Shown here: positions 16,483-25,347 of the stretch, in pieces | Layout: the number at the start of each line of letters is the position of its first letter | Position numbering within the stretch: the first letter of the stretch is position 1 | Assembly (NCBI GenBank): GCA_003021325.1 | Contig: PXQM01000182.1 | Location: 1 to 37,401 of the forward strand | Direction of reading: 5' to 3' | From: Halobacteriales archaeon QH_10_70_21 | Lineage (GTDB): Archaea > Halobacteriota > Halobacteria > Halobacteriales > Haloarculaceae | Length of the DNA stretch: 37,401 nt | Position numbers and translations under genes: made by a program | The notes under the pieces: model-generated | The model's input: the letters and a program-made list of their open reading frames with translations, nothing else | Databases searched by the model: none | What the model was told of the DNA's origin: nothing

Positions 16483-16920
16483 CTACCGCGAGGCCAACTC
16501 GTCGCTGACGACGTCGTAGTCGTAGGTCGTGACCTCGAGGGGGTAGCCGTGCGGGTCGGAGAAGAACACCGAGTACGCGCTCCCGAAGTCGCTGACGTTC
16601 CGCGCGCCGGTCGCGTCGACCGCCGGGACGGAGTCCAGCCGGTCGAGGAACGCCAGGAACTCCTCGCCGGCGGTGCGGAACGCCACGCGCCGGAACCCAC
16701 CGCGCCCGTCCGAGGGGGTGCCCCGGAACAGCGCCAGCGTCGTGTCGCCGCCGTCGCTGGATATCATCAGCGGGTACGCGCCCAGCTCCGCCCAGTCTTC
16801 GAACTCGTCGACGATTTCGAACCCCAGGACATCGCCGTACCACTCCGCCGCCTCGTAGCGGTCGGGCACCGCCAGTTCGACGTGGTCGATACCGTCGACC
16901 CGGACGCCGTCGTCACTCAT
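16483..16920 (-). CDS. VOC (glyoxalase/bleomycin-resistance fold) protein
   Basis: This 145-residue protein has the paired beta-alpha-beta-beta-beta modules of the vicinal oxygen chelate fold. The first begins GIDHVELAVPDRYEAAEWYG followed by LGFEIV. The second ends SAYSVFFSDPHGYPLEVTTY, where the FSDPHGYPLEV motif typically gives a metal-binding Glu. His13 in DHVELAV is the matching N-terminal ligand. Its ATG overlaps the end of the upstream oxidoreductase gene by 8 bases (16913-16920), so the two are translationally linked. The substrate is unknown; the pairing suggests detoxification of a reactive carbonyl or quinone compound. Confidence 0.85.
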   Translation of the reverse strand: MSDDGVRVDGIDHVELAVPDRYEAAEWYGDVLGFEIVDEFEDWAELGAYPLMISSDGGDTTLALFRGTPSDGRGGFRRVAFRTAGEEFLAFLDRLDSVPAVDATGARNVSDFGSAYSVFFSDPHGYPLEVTTYDYDVVSDELASR

Positions 16921-17872
16921 CGGCGTCCTCCGTCACCTCGAGGACGAGCTTCCCCCGGACGTGACCGTCCGCGCTCCGGTCGAGCGCCTCGCGGGCCCGG
17001 GAGAGCGGATACGTGTCACTGACCGTCGGCTCGACGATGCCGCCCTCGACGGCGCTGGAGACGACCTGGAGCGTCACCGGGTCCGAATCCAGCACGACGT
17101 CGAAGAAGCGGACGTCGACGTCGTGGTCGTCTCGGAACCCCTCGACGACCGCCTCGGACGGCCGTTCGGGGAGCGTGACGACGACGCCCCCGGGGCGGAC
17201 GACCTGGACCGACCGCTCGAGGACGTCCCCGCCGACGGCGTCGAGGACGAGGTCGACCTCGTCGAGGACGTCCTCGAACCGCTCCTCGCGGTAATCGATG
17301 ACCTCGTCGACGCCGAGGCCCCGGAGGTACTTCTCGTTGTACCCGGATGCGGTCCCGACCACGTGCGCCCCCGTGTTCGCCGCGAACCGGACGGCCATGT
17401 GGCCGACGCCGCCGGCTGCGGCGTGGACGAGGACGCGCTGGCCGGGGGTGAGGCCGCCAGCTTCGTAGAGCGCGTGGACGGCCGTCTGTCCCGCCAACGG
17501 CGCGGCCGCAGCCTCGACGTGGGAGAGCGACGCCGGCTTCGGCACGACCGCCTCGACGCTCATCGTGGCGTACTCCGCGAAGGTCCCGCCGCCACCGGGC
17601 AGCCGCGCCATGCCGTAGACGGCGTCACCGGGCTCGACCCCGGTCGCGCCGCCCCCGACGGCCTCGACGACGCCCGAAACGTCCCATCCGGGCGTCCACG
17701 GACAGGGCTCGTCGCGGAGTGCCGTAATCGTCCCGTCGCAGATGAGCCAGTCGAGGGGGTTGACGCCGGCCGCGCGTACCCGGACGAGCACCTCGCCGGT
17801 CCTCGGGGGCGGGCGCGGCACGTCCTCGTAAGCCAGTTCCTCCCCGTCGTCCTGGAGTCGTATCGCGTTCAT
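16913..17872 (-). CDS. NADPH:quinone reductase-like medium-chain dehydrogenase
   Basis: This 319-residue zinc-free MDR family enzyme has an N-terminal GroES-like domain (VLVRVRAAGVNPLDWLICDG, then TPGWDVSGVVEAVG). Its Rossmann nucleotide-binding domain carries the motif VLVHAAAGGVGHMAVRFAAN at about residues 145-164. No structural zinc cysteines are present, consistent with the quinone oxidoreductase branch. It is the first gene of a two-gene unit with the VOC protein. The MNAIRL start is typical. The nearest AT-rich promoter-like DNA is about 85-120 bases upstream, suggesting a leadered transcript. Confidence 0.88.
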   Translation of the reverse strand: MNAIRLQDDGEELAYEDVPRPPPRTGEVLVRVRAAGVNPLDWLICDGTITALRDEPCPWTPGWDVSGVVEAVGGGATGVEPGDAVYGMARLPGGGGTFAEYATMSVEAVVPKPASLSHVEAAAAPLAGQTAVHALYEAGGLTPGQRVLVHAAAGGVGHMAVRFAANTGAHVVGTASGYNEKYLRGLGVDEVIDYREERFEDVLDEVDLVLDAVGGDVLERSVQVVRPGGVVVTLPERPSEAVVEGFRDDHDVDVRFFDVVLDSDPVTLQVVSSAVEGGIVEPTVSDTYPLSRAREALDRSADGHVRGKLVLEVTEDADE

Positions 17873-18186
17873 CGGTGTGGAGTCCGTCGTTCGCGTCGCC
17901 GGTCCCGAGAGCGGGCGTCGGGTCCGTCCGACGTCGGTACCAAGTACGTCGGGCCGCCGGAAAAATTCTCGATTAATTGATATTTTGTAGCGGAAGTTTC
18001 AAAAATTCGTTTCGGGACCCGGAGCGACCCGCCGTGGGCGGCCGGGGTCGCCGACGGTCGACCGTTCGACTCCACGTGGGTGTTCGCGCCACGCCCGGGT
18101 GACGACGCGGGCCAGCCCGACGCCATGCCGGAAGCAACAGTGCGAAGTTTCCGGTGGCTGTACTCACGTCTACGGGAACGTTTGCG
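17873..18186. other. Divergent intergenic region with AT-rich core
   Basis: This 314-base gap separates the oxidoreductase operon (leftward) from the MATE gene (rightward). An unusually AT-rich core, about 17959-18010, holds several TATA-like words (ATTAATTGATATTTTG, TTCAAAAATTC) and could serve promoters in both directions. The spacing to either start codon (about 90 and 170 bases) is long. No gene is visible. Confidence 0.45.
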
Positions 18187-19599
18187 ATGGACCCGGTCGA
18201 CAGCGTCGGGAGTCTGCTCGAGCGCGCGGGCGTCATCACGAGCGACCGCTTCCGGCAGACGCTCGAGCTCGCGTGGCCGCGGGTCGTCACCGGCTTCGCC
18301 ATCATGTCCAAGCAGACCGTCGACCTGGCGATGGTCGGCATCGCGGTCGGCACCGCGGGCACCGCGGGACTGGCGTTTGCGCTGGGCTACTGGGGCGTCG
18401 TCGCGCTCCTGGGGCTCGGCATCGCCGGCGGGACGGTCAGCCTCGTCTCGCAGAACTACGGCGCCGACCGCCCGGAACGGGCGTCGCGGGTCGTCGAACA
18501 GAGCGTCCTCCTGACGGCGGCGCTCGCGGTGCCCATCATGGCCGCCTTCGTCGCGGTTCCCGGGGTCCTCGTCGGTCTCCTCGGCGCCGACCCGGCGTCG
18601 CTCGAGCAGGGGAGCACCTACCTGGTCTTCGTCGCGCCGGCCGTCCTCTTCGAGATGCTCAACCTCATCGCCAGCCGGACGTACACCGGCATCGGCGACA
18701 CGTTCACCGAGATGGTCAACCGCGCAACCGGGGCACTGCTCAACGTCGTTTTGAGTGCCGTCCTCATCTTCGGGTTCGGGCTCGGCGTGGCCGGCGCCGC
18801 CATCGGGACGACCGTCTCGACCGGCGTCGTGACGCTGACGCTGGGCTGGGGGATGACCGGCCGCTCGTACGGCGGGCTGCTCGGCATGGAGCCCAGCCCG
18901 GTTCCCATCGGGACCGGCGGGGCGCGGGTCGACCGCGCGCTCCTGCGGCAGCTGCTCGAGATATCGCTGCCCGAGGTCGGCCGCCGGCTCGCCCAGGGGC
19001 TCATCGTCTTCCCGCTGCTGTGGATCGCGGCCTCGTTCGGCCCGGTCGTCGTGACGGCCTTCGAGGTGGCCCGCCGGGTGCGGACGGTGGTCAACAGCTT
19101 CAACTGGGGGCTCTCGCTCGCCTCGAGCTCGCTGGTCGGCCAGCACCTCGGCGAGCACGACGAGACGGAGGCGGGCGCCTACGGCGCCTCCATCGTCCGC
19201 CTCGGGCTCGTCGTCTACCTCTGTGCGGCCGGCGCGGTCGTGTTGCTCGCCGAGCCCCTCGCGGGGCTGTTCGTCGCCGAGGAGGCGGTCGCCCAGACCG
19301 CCGTCTTCGTCACCGTCAGCGCCATCAGCTCCGTCGGGCAGGGCATCGACGGGACGGCGACCGGGGCGCTCATCGGCGCCGGCGACACCCGGCTGCCGTT
19401 CGCCGCCTCGCTGCTCGGCCGGTACGTCTTCGCCCTGCCGGTCGCCGCGCTCGGCCTCGTGACGCCGCTGGGCATCGCCGGCCTCTATGCGGCGCTGCTG
19501 CTGGAGATGTACGTCCCGGCCTGTATCAACTACGGGCTGTTCCGGACCGGCCGCTGGAAGGCGGTGAGCCGGCGATACAGGGCCTCCTCGGAGGCATGA
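18187..19599 (+). CDS. MATE family efflux transporter
   Basis: This 470-residue polytopic protein has the two-fold repeated MATE architecture of about twelve helices. It starts MDPVDSVGSLLERAG. Family features include an early SKQTVDLAMVG segment in helix 1 and GGTVSLVSQNYGA in the first half, mirrored by SLVGQHLGEHDETEA in the second. It would export cationic or hydrophobic compounds in exchange for sodium or protons. An in-frame ATG at 18154 would add 11 residues. A long inverted repeat follows directly after the stop. Substrate unknown. Confidence 0.9.
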   Translation: MDPVDSVGSLLERAGVITSDRFRQTLELAWPRVVTGFAIMSKQTVDLAMVGIAVGTAGTAGLAFALGYWGVVALLGLGIAGGTVSLVSQNYGADRPERASRVVEQSVLLTAALAVPIMAAFVAVPGVLVGLLGADPASLEQGSTYLVFVAPAVLFEMLNLIASRTYTGIGDTFTEMVNRATGALLNVVLSAVLIFGFGLGVAGAAIGTTVSTGVVTLTLGWGMTGRSYGGLLGMEPSPVPIGTGGARVDRALLRQLLEISLPEVGRRLAQGLIVFPLLWIAASFGPVVVTAFEVARRVRTVVNSFNWGLSLASSSLVGQHLGEHDETEAGAYGASIVRLGLVVYLCAAGAVVLLAEPLAGLFVAEEAVAQTAVFVTVSAISSVGQGIDGTATGALIGAGDTRLPFAASLLGRYVFALPVAALGLVTPLGIAGLYAALLLEMYVPACINYGLFRTGRWKAVSRRYRASSEA

Positions 19600-19600
19600 C

Positions 19601-19675
19601 ACGGAGTGCTGTAGTCCTCTAGGGGTCGTCGCCTGCGGGGTCGGCGGCGACCGGTACACAGTTACAGCACTCCGT
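19601..19675. terminator. Long imperfect inverted repeat after the MATE gene
   Basis: ACGGAGTGCTGTA (19601-19613) pairs perfectly with TACAGCACTCCGT (19663-19675). Inside, GGTCGTCGCC (19624-19633) pairs with GGCGGCGACC (19643-19652) with one mismatch. A run of six T lies 27 bases beyond (about 19703-19708). The position right after a stop suggests a terminator or a 3'-end stabilising hairpin. The precise 13-bp arms could also be the ends of a very small mobile element. Confidence 0.5.
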
Positions 19676-19730
19676 ATGGGTCCCGGACTCGTTCGGCGCT
19701 CTTTTTTGTGCTGGGACGCGAACGAGCGGT

Positions 19731-20159
19731 ATGGACGTCGCTCCGTTCGTCGACGACCTCGTCCACGAACCGACCCAGACCGAGGGCCGCGGCGTCGACC
19801 TGACCGTCGCCGGGGTCCACCGCGTCGCCGTCCCCGGCCGCGTCGACTTCGGCGGCGGCGAACTGGAGGCCCCCGACCTCGACCCGGTCGAGACCGAGCT
19901 GCGGAACCCCGACGACGACTACGGCTGGTGGCACCTCGACGCCGGCCGGTACCTGCTCGAGTACAACGAGTCGCTGTCGGCGCCCGACGACGTCTCGCTC
20001 GTCCTCCAGACCCGCGACGAGCTGCGAGCACGTGGCGCCTTCCACCCGACGCTGTACGTCCGCGAACTCGAGGCCGTCCCGCTCTCGGTCGGCGGCGCCG
20101 GCCTCCGTATCAAGGAGAACGCACGCGTCTCGACGCTGCTCGTGCCGGGACTCGGGTGA
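19731..20159 (+). CDS. dCTP deaminase/dUTPase-fold protein
   Basis: This 142-residue protein resembles the trimeric dUTPase/dCTP-deaminase superfamily as found in haloarchaea. It includes the strand VDLTVAGVHRVAVPGRVDFG, the central WWHLDAGRYLLEYNESLSAP (the beta-hairpin that normally holds catalytic residues), and a C-terminal GGAGLRIKENARVSTLLV. It is shorter than bona fide dCTP deaminases (about 180-200 residues), and the usual catalytic Arg/Asp pattern is not obvious to me. Nucleotide hydrolysis or a regulatory role are both possible. The ATG at 19731 lies about 25 bases after a T-rich stretch that could act as its TATA element. Confidence 0.7.
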   Translation: MDVAPFVDDLVHEPTQTEGRGVDLTVAGVHRVAVPGRVDFGGGELEAPDLDPVETELRNPDDDYGWWHLDAGRYLLEYNESLSAPDDVSLVLQTRDELRARGAFHPTLYVRELEAVPLSVGGAGLRIKENARVSTLLVPGLG

Positions 20160-20299
20160 CGGGTCCGGCCCGCTCGACGGTCGGCCGGCGACGCCGACCG
20201 CCGGGACGACCCGGCGGACGCGCCGGGTCCGCGCGACATCCGAGCGGTAACGCGCCGCTCCGGCGGAGGATTTAGCCCGCCGGCGAACGAACGGCGTAC

Positions 20300-20557
20300 A
20301 TGTACTGGCGACGGCGCAGAGACCTGGAAGGCGGGAAGGAACTGGGGGTCTGGCTGCTGCTCGACGACGGGACCGTCGAGGCGGAACTCTACGTCGAGTC
20401 CCACGAGTACAGGGGCGGCAGCTTCGACGTGTACACCGTCATCCCCGACGGCGAGTGGAGCCACGAGGGGACGTTCGAGACGGCTCCCGACGCGTTCGAC
20501 GCGGCCATGGACTACATCGACGGGAGTCCGTACCGGCGGGACGACCCGCGCCGGTAG
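20300..20557 (+). CDS. Small acidic conserved-looking protein, unknown
   Basis: This 85-residue protein starts MYWRRRRDLEGGKELGVWLL and continues with alternating beta strands (TVEAELYVESHEYRGGSFDV and onward) and a helix near the C-terminus. Aromatic and acidic residues dominate. GATTTAGC at 20269-20276 lies 24-31 bases upstream and supports a leaderless ATG at 20300. I do not recognise the family, and no conserved catalytic pattern is visible. Confidence 0.6.
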   Translation: MYWRRRRDLEGGKELGVWLLLDDGTVEAELYVESHEYRGGSFDVYTVIPDGEWSHEGTFETAPDAFDAAMDYIDGSPYRRDDPRR

Positions 20558-20584
20558 CGCGAACGCGTGCGCCGGGGGCGGGCC

Positions 20585-21001
20585 CTACTGGAAGGAGGTG
20601 ATGACGTCGTCGAGGTCGGGGACCAGCGCGTGGGTGACGTCCGTCGTCGTGACGATGCCGACGAGTTCCCCGCCGTCGGTGACCGGGAGCTTCTTGACCC
20701 CGCTGTCCCGCATCCGCTCGCAGGCGACCTCGACCGGCTCCGCCGCGTCTATCGTCAGGACGCTCTTGGTCATCAGCTGTCCGACGGTCATCCGGTCGAT
20801 GTCGCGCTCCGCGCCGACGGCCTCGACGATGTCGGACTCGGTGGCGATGCCGATGATCCCGTCCGCCTCGACGACGACCGAGCCGATGTTCTCGCGCGAT
20901 AGCGTCCGCGCCGCGGCTGCCACGGACGTGTCGTAGTCGACCGTCCGCACCGGGCTGTTCATTACCTCCGCGACCGGCCGGGTGAGCGTGTTCCGGTCCA
21001 T
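20585..21001 (-). CDS. CBS-domain pair protein
   Basis: This 138-residue protein consists of two CBS domains forming one Bateman module. It starts MDRNTLTRPVAEVMNSPVRT. Repeat one contains ENIGSVVVEADGIIGIATES, and repeat two contains MTKSVLTIDAAEPVEVACER and GVKKLPVTDGGELVGIVTTT. Such modules bind adenine nucleotides or related ligands and regulate a partner. Here no enzyme is fused, as in many stand-alone haloarchaeal CBS proteins. The ATG at 21001 matches the usual N-terminus; an in-frame ATG at 21094 would add an uncharacteristic basic extension. GCTATTTTAC around 21062-21071 may be the TATA region. Confidence 0.88.
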   Translation of the reverse strand: MDRNTLTRPVAEVMNSPVRTVDYDTSVAAAARTLSRENIGSVVVEADGIIGIATESDIVEAVGAERDIDRMTVGQLMTKSVLTIDAAEPVEVACERMRDSGVKKLPVTDGGELVGIVTTTDVTHALVPDLDDVITSFQ

Positions 21002-21339
21002 GAATTCGATGGGAGCGCCTCCGGGCGCCCCGTGGCGTGCCTGTGAATGTCTAACGAGCAGTAAAATAGCTGGCGCTGGCTGCAATCCACGCACGGTATT
21101 TGCGGCTTCGGAGCCGGAATCGGGCGGCCGACCGGGAGGTTTTCACCCACGCCGAGTGGTGACGGGCCTGTCCGCCGGCGACGCGGGCACGGCTCGGACG
21201 CCGGTCGCCGGGGCCGTCCGGGGGGAGGCCACCGCGCCGGAGCGCGCCTCGACGCCGGATATATATCGCTACGGGGGCCACGAAAACGGTTCATAGTCCA
21301 ATTATAACCGCCTATACTCCCGCCGGTGGAGGTCGCTGT
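21002..21339. other. Divergent intergenic region with several TATA-like boxes
   Basis: This 338-base gap lies between the CBS gene (leftward) and the coiled-coil gene (rightward). It contains TATA-like words at 21062-21070, at about 21256-21267 (GGATATATATCG) and at 21301-21320 (ATTATAACC, CCTATACTCC). The last lies 20-29 bases before the ATG at 21340 and is the likeliest promoter for that gene. No gene is visible in the gap. Confidence 0.5.
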
Positions 21340-22125
21340 ATGGACGCTGCAGATTCGAGGGCGTTCGGGGTCGAGGGACGTCTGGCGCGTGCCGCCACCG
21401 CGTTGCGGCGCGAGCGCCGCCGGACCGCGGACGAACTCAAGGCGCTCCGTGCCTTCGAGGAGCGGGTCCAGGATATCGAGCCCGAGACGACCGTCTCGCA
21501 GGGGGGGACGGTCGCACGGGCGAGCGTCGTGGCGGGGCCGACCGACGGGCTCGACGCCGTCCGGGAGGCCTACGAGGAGACGGTCATGAGCGTGCCGCAC
21601 TACGACGAGGAGTACGGCGACGGATACGTCGAGAGCGTCCGGGCGGAGTTCTCGCCGGACCTCGCGGCCGCGCTCACCGACGGCACGCGGTTCAACACGC
21701 GCCGCAAGCAGGCCGTGCTGTCGTCGTCGTCGGCCTCCCAGTCGGCCCGGGCGTCGCTGCTGGAGACGCTGTCGAGCGAGGCCGACTCGCTCGAGGACGC
21801 AACCGAGTCGCTCGCGCCCCTCGCCGAGGAGCTGGCGGAGTTCTCGGCGCGCTCGCTGTCGGAGGCACCGTTCGGGACGCTCGACGCCTACCGCGCCCGG
21901 CTGGCGGTGCTCGAGGAGACGTGCGAGTCCGTCGCCGACGGCCGCCAGTCGACGCTGTTCGAGCAGCGCCGCACGACGGGCCTCCCCGCCGACGCGCCGG
22001 ACGTGCCGCAGTACGTCTACCAGGGGCTCGGGTTCGACTACCCCGTCATGGCGGTCGTCGCCGACCTCTCTGCGGCCATCGAACGGATTCGCGCCGACGT
22101 TGAGGCGGCGATGGGCCGCTGCTGA
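21340..22125 (+). CDS. Coiled-coil protein of the DUF7260-like haloarchaeal type
   Basis: This 261-residue, largely helical acidic protein begins MDAADSRAFGVEGRLARAAT and has coiled coils at about 15-45 (RERRRTADELKALRAFEERV) and 140-200. A central segment, VREAYEETVMSVPHYDEEYG, is characteristic of a haloarchaeal family that I believe is catalogued as DUF7260; this is from memory. A C-terminal hydrophobic segment (YPVMAVVADLSAAIERI) is too weak for a clear membrane helix. Function is unknown. Confidence 0.75.
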   Translation: MDAADSRAFGVEGRLARAATALRRERRRTADELKALRAFEERVQDIEPETTVSQGGTVARASVVAGPTDGLDAVREAYEETVMSVPHYDEEYGDGYVESVRAEFSPDLAAALTDGTRFNTRRKQAVLSSSSASQSARASLLETLSSEADSLEDATESLAPLAEELAEFSARSLSEAPFGTLDAYRARLAVLEETCESVADGRQSTLFEQRRTTGLPADAPDVPQYVYQGLGFDYPVMAVVADLSAAIERIRADVEAAMGRC

Positions 22126-22180
22126 CGGCCGCCGCCCGCGGCCGTTAGGGTTAGGCATCCCGGAGCCGAATGGAGGCCGT

Positions 22181-22366
22181 ATGGCGACGTCCTACGCGTG
22201 CGACGGCTGCGGCGCGACGCTGTCGTCCGGCGACGAGCTCATCCGGGAGTCGCGCACCACCGGCCGGTCGTGGTACTGCCAGTACTGCCGGACGCCGGTG
22301 CCGGGCTCGGTCGGCGAGCGGCTGGCCCACCGCGAGGACGGCTCGCCGACCGACCGTCGGCCCTGA
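22181..22366 (+). CDS. Mini zinc-ribbon protein
   Basis: This 61-residue protein starts MATSYACDGCGATLSSGDEL and has two zinc knuckles, CDGC and CQYC, about 25 residues apart. That is a classic zinc-ribbon spacing with almost nothing else in the protein. The C-terminal tail is short and polar. A weak TATA-like GGGTTAGG around 22148-22155 precedes the ATG by about 30 bases. It might bind nucleic acid or a protein partner; no specific role can be assigned. Confidence 0.65.
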   Translation: MATSYACDGCGATLSSGDELIRESRTTGRSWYCQYCRTPVPGSVGERLAHREDGSPTDRRP

Positions 22367-22380
22367 CGGCCCCCCTCGAC

Positions 22381-23022
22381 TCACGCCGGGTCGAGGTGGT
22401 GCGACATCAGGTTCCGCTCGGCGCGCTGGAGGTGCTCGGCGACCGTCGAGGGGTCGAGGTCGAGCGCCGCCGCGACCGCCTCCGTCGAGGCCTCCCTCGG
22501 CACCTCGTAGTAGCCGAGCTCGTGGGCGGTCTCGACGACCTCGCGCTGCCGGTCGGTCAGCGCCGCCAGCGGGCGGTCCCGGCCGTCGTAGCCCGCGAGC
22601 CGCCGGAGGTCCGGTGCGGCCCCCTCCGCCTCGTACTCGCCGACGACGCCGGCGATGGCCGCCTGGGGGCCGACCAGCGACATCGTCGCGCCGCGGTCGT
22701 CGACCTCCGGGTCGCAGGTGCCGAGCAGGGCCTCGGCCGCCTCTGCGACGTCCCCGGACAGCCCCGGCGCGGTGAACGGGACCACGTAGACGAACGTTTC
22801 GCCCGCCTCGGCGACCAGCTCCCACTCCCCGACGTACGGCAGCTCGTCGAGCCGCGCCTCGTCCATCCGGTCGCCGACCTCGATCTTGACGACGGAGCTG
22901 TCGCCGTAGCAGGCGAGCTCGTCGAACGCCCGGATGCCGGCCGCCCGGGCGACGTCGACGAGTTCGTCGATGCCGAGGGCCTCGAAGCCGGCCTCGTCGA
23001 TGCTCACGAGCGCTTCGCGCAT
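22381..23022 (-). CDS. HTH_10 (bacterio-opsin-activator type) regulator next to merB
   Basis: This 213-residue protein has an N-terminal sensor-like half (MREALVSIDEAGFEALGIDE to about residue 140). Its C-terminal HTH_10 domain has LTDRQREVVETAHELGYYEV, then AALDLDPSTVAEHLQRAERN. The N-terminal half contains CDPEVDDRGATMSLVGP and a Cys in ELACYGDSS that could sense a metal or thiol-reactive ligand; that is inference. The ATG at 23022 is favoured by a TATA box at 23045-23052. An alternative ATG at 23082 overlaps the merB stop as TGATG and would add 20 residues. It probably controls the merB unit. Confidence 0.85.
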   Translation of the reverse strand: MREALVSIDEAGFEALGIDELVDVARAAGIRAFDELACYGDSSVVKIEVGDRMDEARLDELPYVGEWELVAEAGETFVYVVPFTAPGLSGDVAEAAEALLGTCDPEVDDRGATMSLVGPQAAIAGVVGEYEAEGAAPDLRRLAGYDGRDRPLAALTDRQREVVETAHELGYYEVPREASTEAVAAALDLDPSTVAEHLQRAERNLMSHHLDPA

Positions 23023-23044
23023 GGCTCGGGGTTCGACCTCGCGG

Positions 23045-23052
23045 CGATAAAG
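23045..23052 (-). promoter_or_regulatory. TATA-like box of the HTH_10 regulator gene
   Basis: CTTTATCG on the minus strand is 23-30 bases upstream of the ATG at 23022. It suggests the regulator has its own promoter in addition to any readthrough from merB. Confidence 0.5.
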
Positions 23053-23081
23053 CGTTGTGCCCAATACACTGGGGAGTGTCA

Positions 23082-23750
<669 letters not shown>

Positions 23751-23806
23751 TGCATCCGTCCGGAGGCGCGCCGCCCCGGTGTGCGTTGCTCCCAGGCTGT
23801 TGGGCA

Positions 23807-23814
23807 GATATAAC
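23807..23814 (-). promoter_or_regulatory. TATA-like box upstream of merB
   Basis: GTTATATC on the minus strand lies 57-64 bases before the ATG at 23750, so transcription would begin about 30 bases before the start codon. A divergent box (CACTTAAAC, 23875-23883) probably serves the membrane-protein gene starting at 23950. Confidence 0.5.
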
Positions 23815-23949
23815 GGTCCGGAGCGCGCGGTCCAAGCGGCCGCCCCAGCGCCCCTCCAGCGTCCCGGGCAATCCCACTTAAACCCGCCCAGCAGTTCGGG
23901 AGTCACGACGACGGTCCCGGGGGCCGTCGGTCGAGACAGGTGATACGAC

Positions 23950-24630
23950 GTGGCGAACGAAGCACCGACGAGCAGTACCGTGCACGAATCGGCCTGGGCC
24001 GCCCCGGGGACGGGCGGAGCGGCGATCGCCCTCGGCGCCGTCGTCTTCTTCGCCGGCAGCGCCGTCCTGACGCAGAGCGGCGAGCCGGGGGCGTCCACGC
24101 CGGTCCCCTGGATGGTCAGCCACTTCCTGTGGTTCGTGGCGACGGCGCTCGTCGCGGTCGGGACCGTGGCGGTGCGCCGCAGTCGGGCGTTCGGGACCGG
24201 CCTCGCGGCCACGGTCGCCGGCGGTGCGTTCGGCCTGGCGGTCCTGCACGCCCTGCAGTGGACGGCGTGGGTCTACGTCGACGTGTTCGCCCGACAGCAG
24301 GGCGCCCACGGAACGTTCCACGGGGCGCTTTTGCACCCCTTCGGCACCGCCCACGCACTGATGTACGGTGTCCTCCTCGGCGGCGGAATCGCCGCGCTGG
24401 CGCTCGCGCTCGTCCGTAGCGGGGCGACGCACCGCCTGCTCGACTACGCCGGCCTCGCGGTCGGGGGGTCGCTCGTCGTCGCAGCCTCGGCGGGACTGCT
24501 GACGGTCGCGGACGTCCGGACCCCGGTGAGCCTGGCGACCATCCTGCTCACCGCCGGGGGGTTCGCCTGGCTGTTCGCCGCGGGGCTGTCGGTCTCGCGC
24601 GCCGACGGCCCGCGACGGGGTCGGGAGTGA
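23950..24630 (+). CDS. Polytopic membrane protein, unknown function
   Basis: This 226-residue protein has about six hydrophobic helices, such as GGAAIALGAVVFFAGSAVL and SHFLWFVATALVAVGTVAV. Between them is a loop with several histidines (GAHGTFHGALLHPFGTAHAL), reminiscent of metal- or heme-binding membrane proteins but not diagnostic. The start is GTG at 23950. It is supported by the Shine-Dalgarno-like AGGTGAT at 23936-23942, seven bases before, which matches the archaeal anti-SD well. Its stop overlaps the GTG start of the methyltransferase gene (GTGA), so the two are translationally coupled. Confidence 0.75.
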   Translation: MANEAPTSSTVHESAWAAPGTGGAAIALGAVVFFAGSAVLTQSGEPGASTPVPWMVSHFLWFVATALVAVGTVAVRRSRAFGTGLAATVAGGAFGLAVLHALQWTAWVYVDVFARQQGAHGTFHGALLHPFGTAHALMYGVLLGGGIAALALALVRSGATHRLLDYAGLAVGGSLVVAASAGLLTVADVRTPVSLATILLTAGGFAWLFAAGLSVSRADGPRRGRE

Positions 24631-25341
24631 GCCTCGCCGGGCGGTGGCGCCGCGGCCGCTGGCGGCTCTACGCGCCCGTCTACGACCGCCTCGCCGCGCC
24701 GTTCGAGTCCGGGCGGGCCCGCGCGGTCGACCTGCTGAACCCCCGTCCCGACGACCGGATACCCCTTGTCGGCGCCGGGACCCTAAAGATGAACCCTCAC
24801 GGCCACCGTTACCGGAGGTCCCGACGACCGGATACTGCTTGTCGGCGCCGGGACCGGTCTGGACCTGCCGTACCTCCCCGCCGACGCCCGCGCGACGGCC
24901 CTCGACGTCGTCCCCGAGAACGTCCGGCGGACCCGCGTCCGGGCGGCGGACCTCGACCGGACGGTCGACGCCGCCGTCGGCGACGCGACCGACCTCCCGT
25001 TCGAGGACGACGCCTTCGGCGCCGTCTGTCTCCACCTCCTGCTCGCGGTCGTCCCCGACCCGGCGGCCGTCCTCGCGGAGGTCGACCGCGTCCTCGCCCC
25101 CGGGGGACGAGTCTCGGTCTTCGACGAGTTCCTCCCCGACGGAGCGTCGCCGTCCCTGCTCCGGCGGACGCTCAATCCGGCCGTACGCCTGCTGTTCTCG
25201 GACCTCACCCGACAGCTCGGGCCGCCGGTGGCGGGCACGGACCTGGCGGTCCGGGAGCGGGAGTGGCTCCTGTGGGGCCTCTACAGCGTCGCGCCGCTCC
25301 GTCCGGCGGCGTCGTCCGGTCGCCGGACGCCGGACTCCTGA
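24627..25341 (+). pseudogene. SAM-dependent methyltransferase disrupted by a 73-bp duplication
   Basis: The gene starts at GTG 24627, overlapping the previous stop, and reads SLAGRWRRGRWRLYAPVYDR, then PRPDDRIPLVGAGT, where the first glycine-rich SAM motif begins. A 73-bp insertion then repeats this segment in another frame. The second copy, DDRILLVGAGTGLDLPYLPA, continues as a normal class I methyltransferase: VDAAVGDATDLPFEDDAFGA, then VLAEVDRVLAPGGRVSVFDE, ending at TGA 25339-25341. The intact protein would be about 213 residues. Because 73 is not a multiple of three, the frame is broken; reading through the first frame yields an unrelated basic peptide. The duplication may be recent. Confidence 0.82.
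24745..24855 (+). repeat. 38-bp direct repeats flanking a 35-bp unique spacer in the methyltransferase gene
   Basis: Copies at 24745-24782 and 24818-24855 begin GTCCCGACGACCGGATAC and end GTCGGCGCCGGGACC. They differ at two positions (CC against TG after GGATAC). The 35 bases between (24783-24817) are found nowhere else in the gene. The period is 73 bp. Confidence 0.88.
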
Positions 25342-25347
25342 TGTCGG

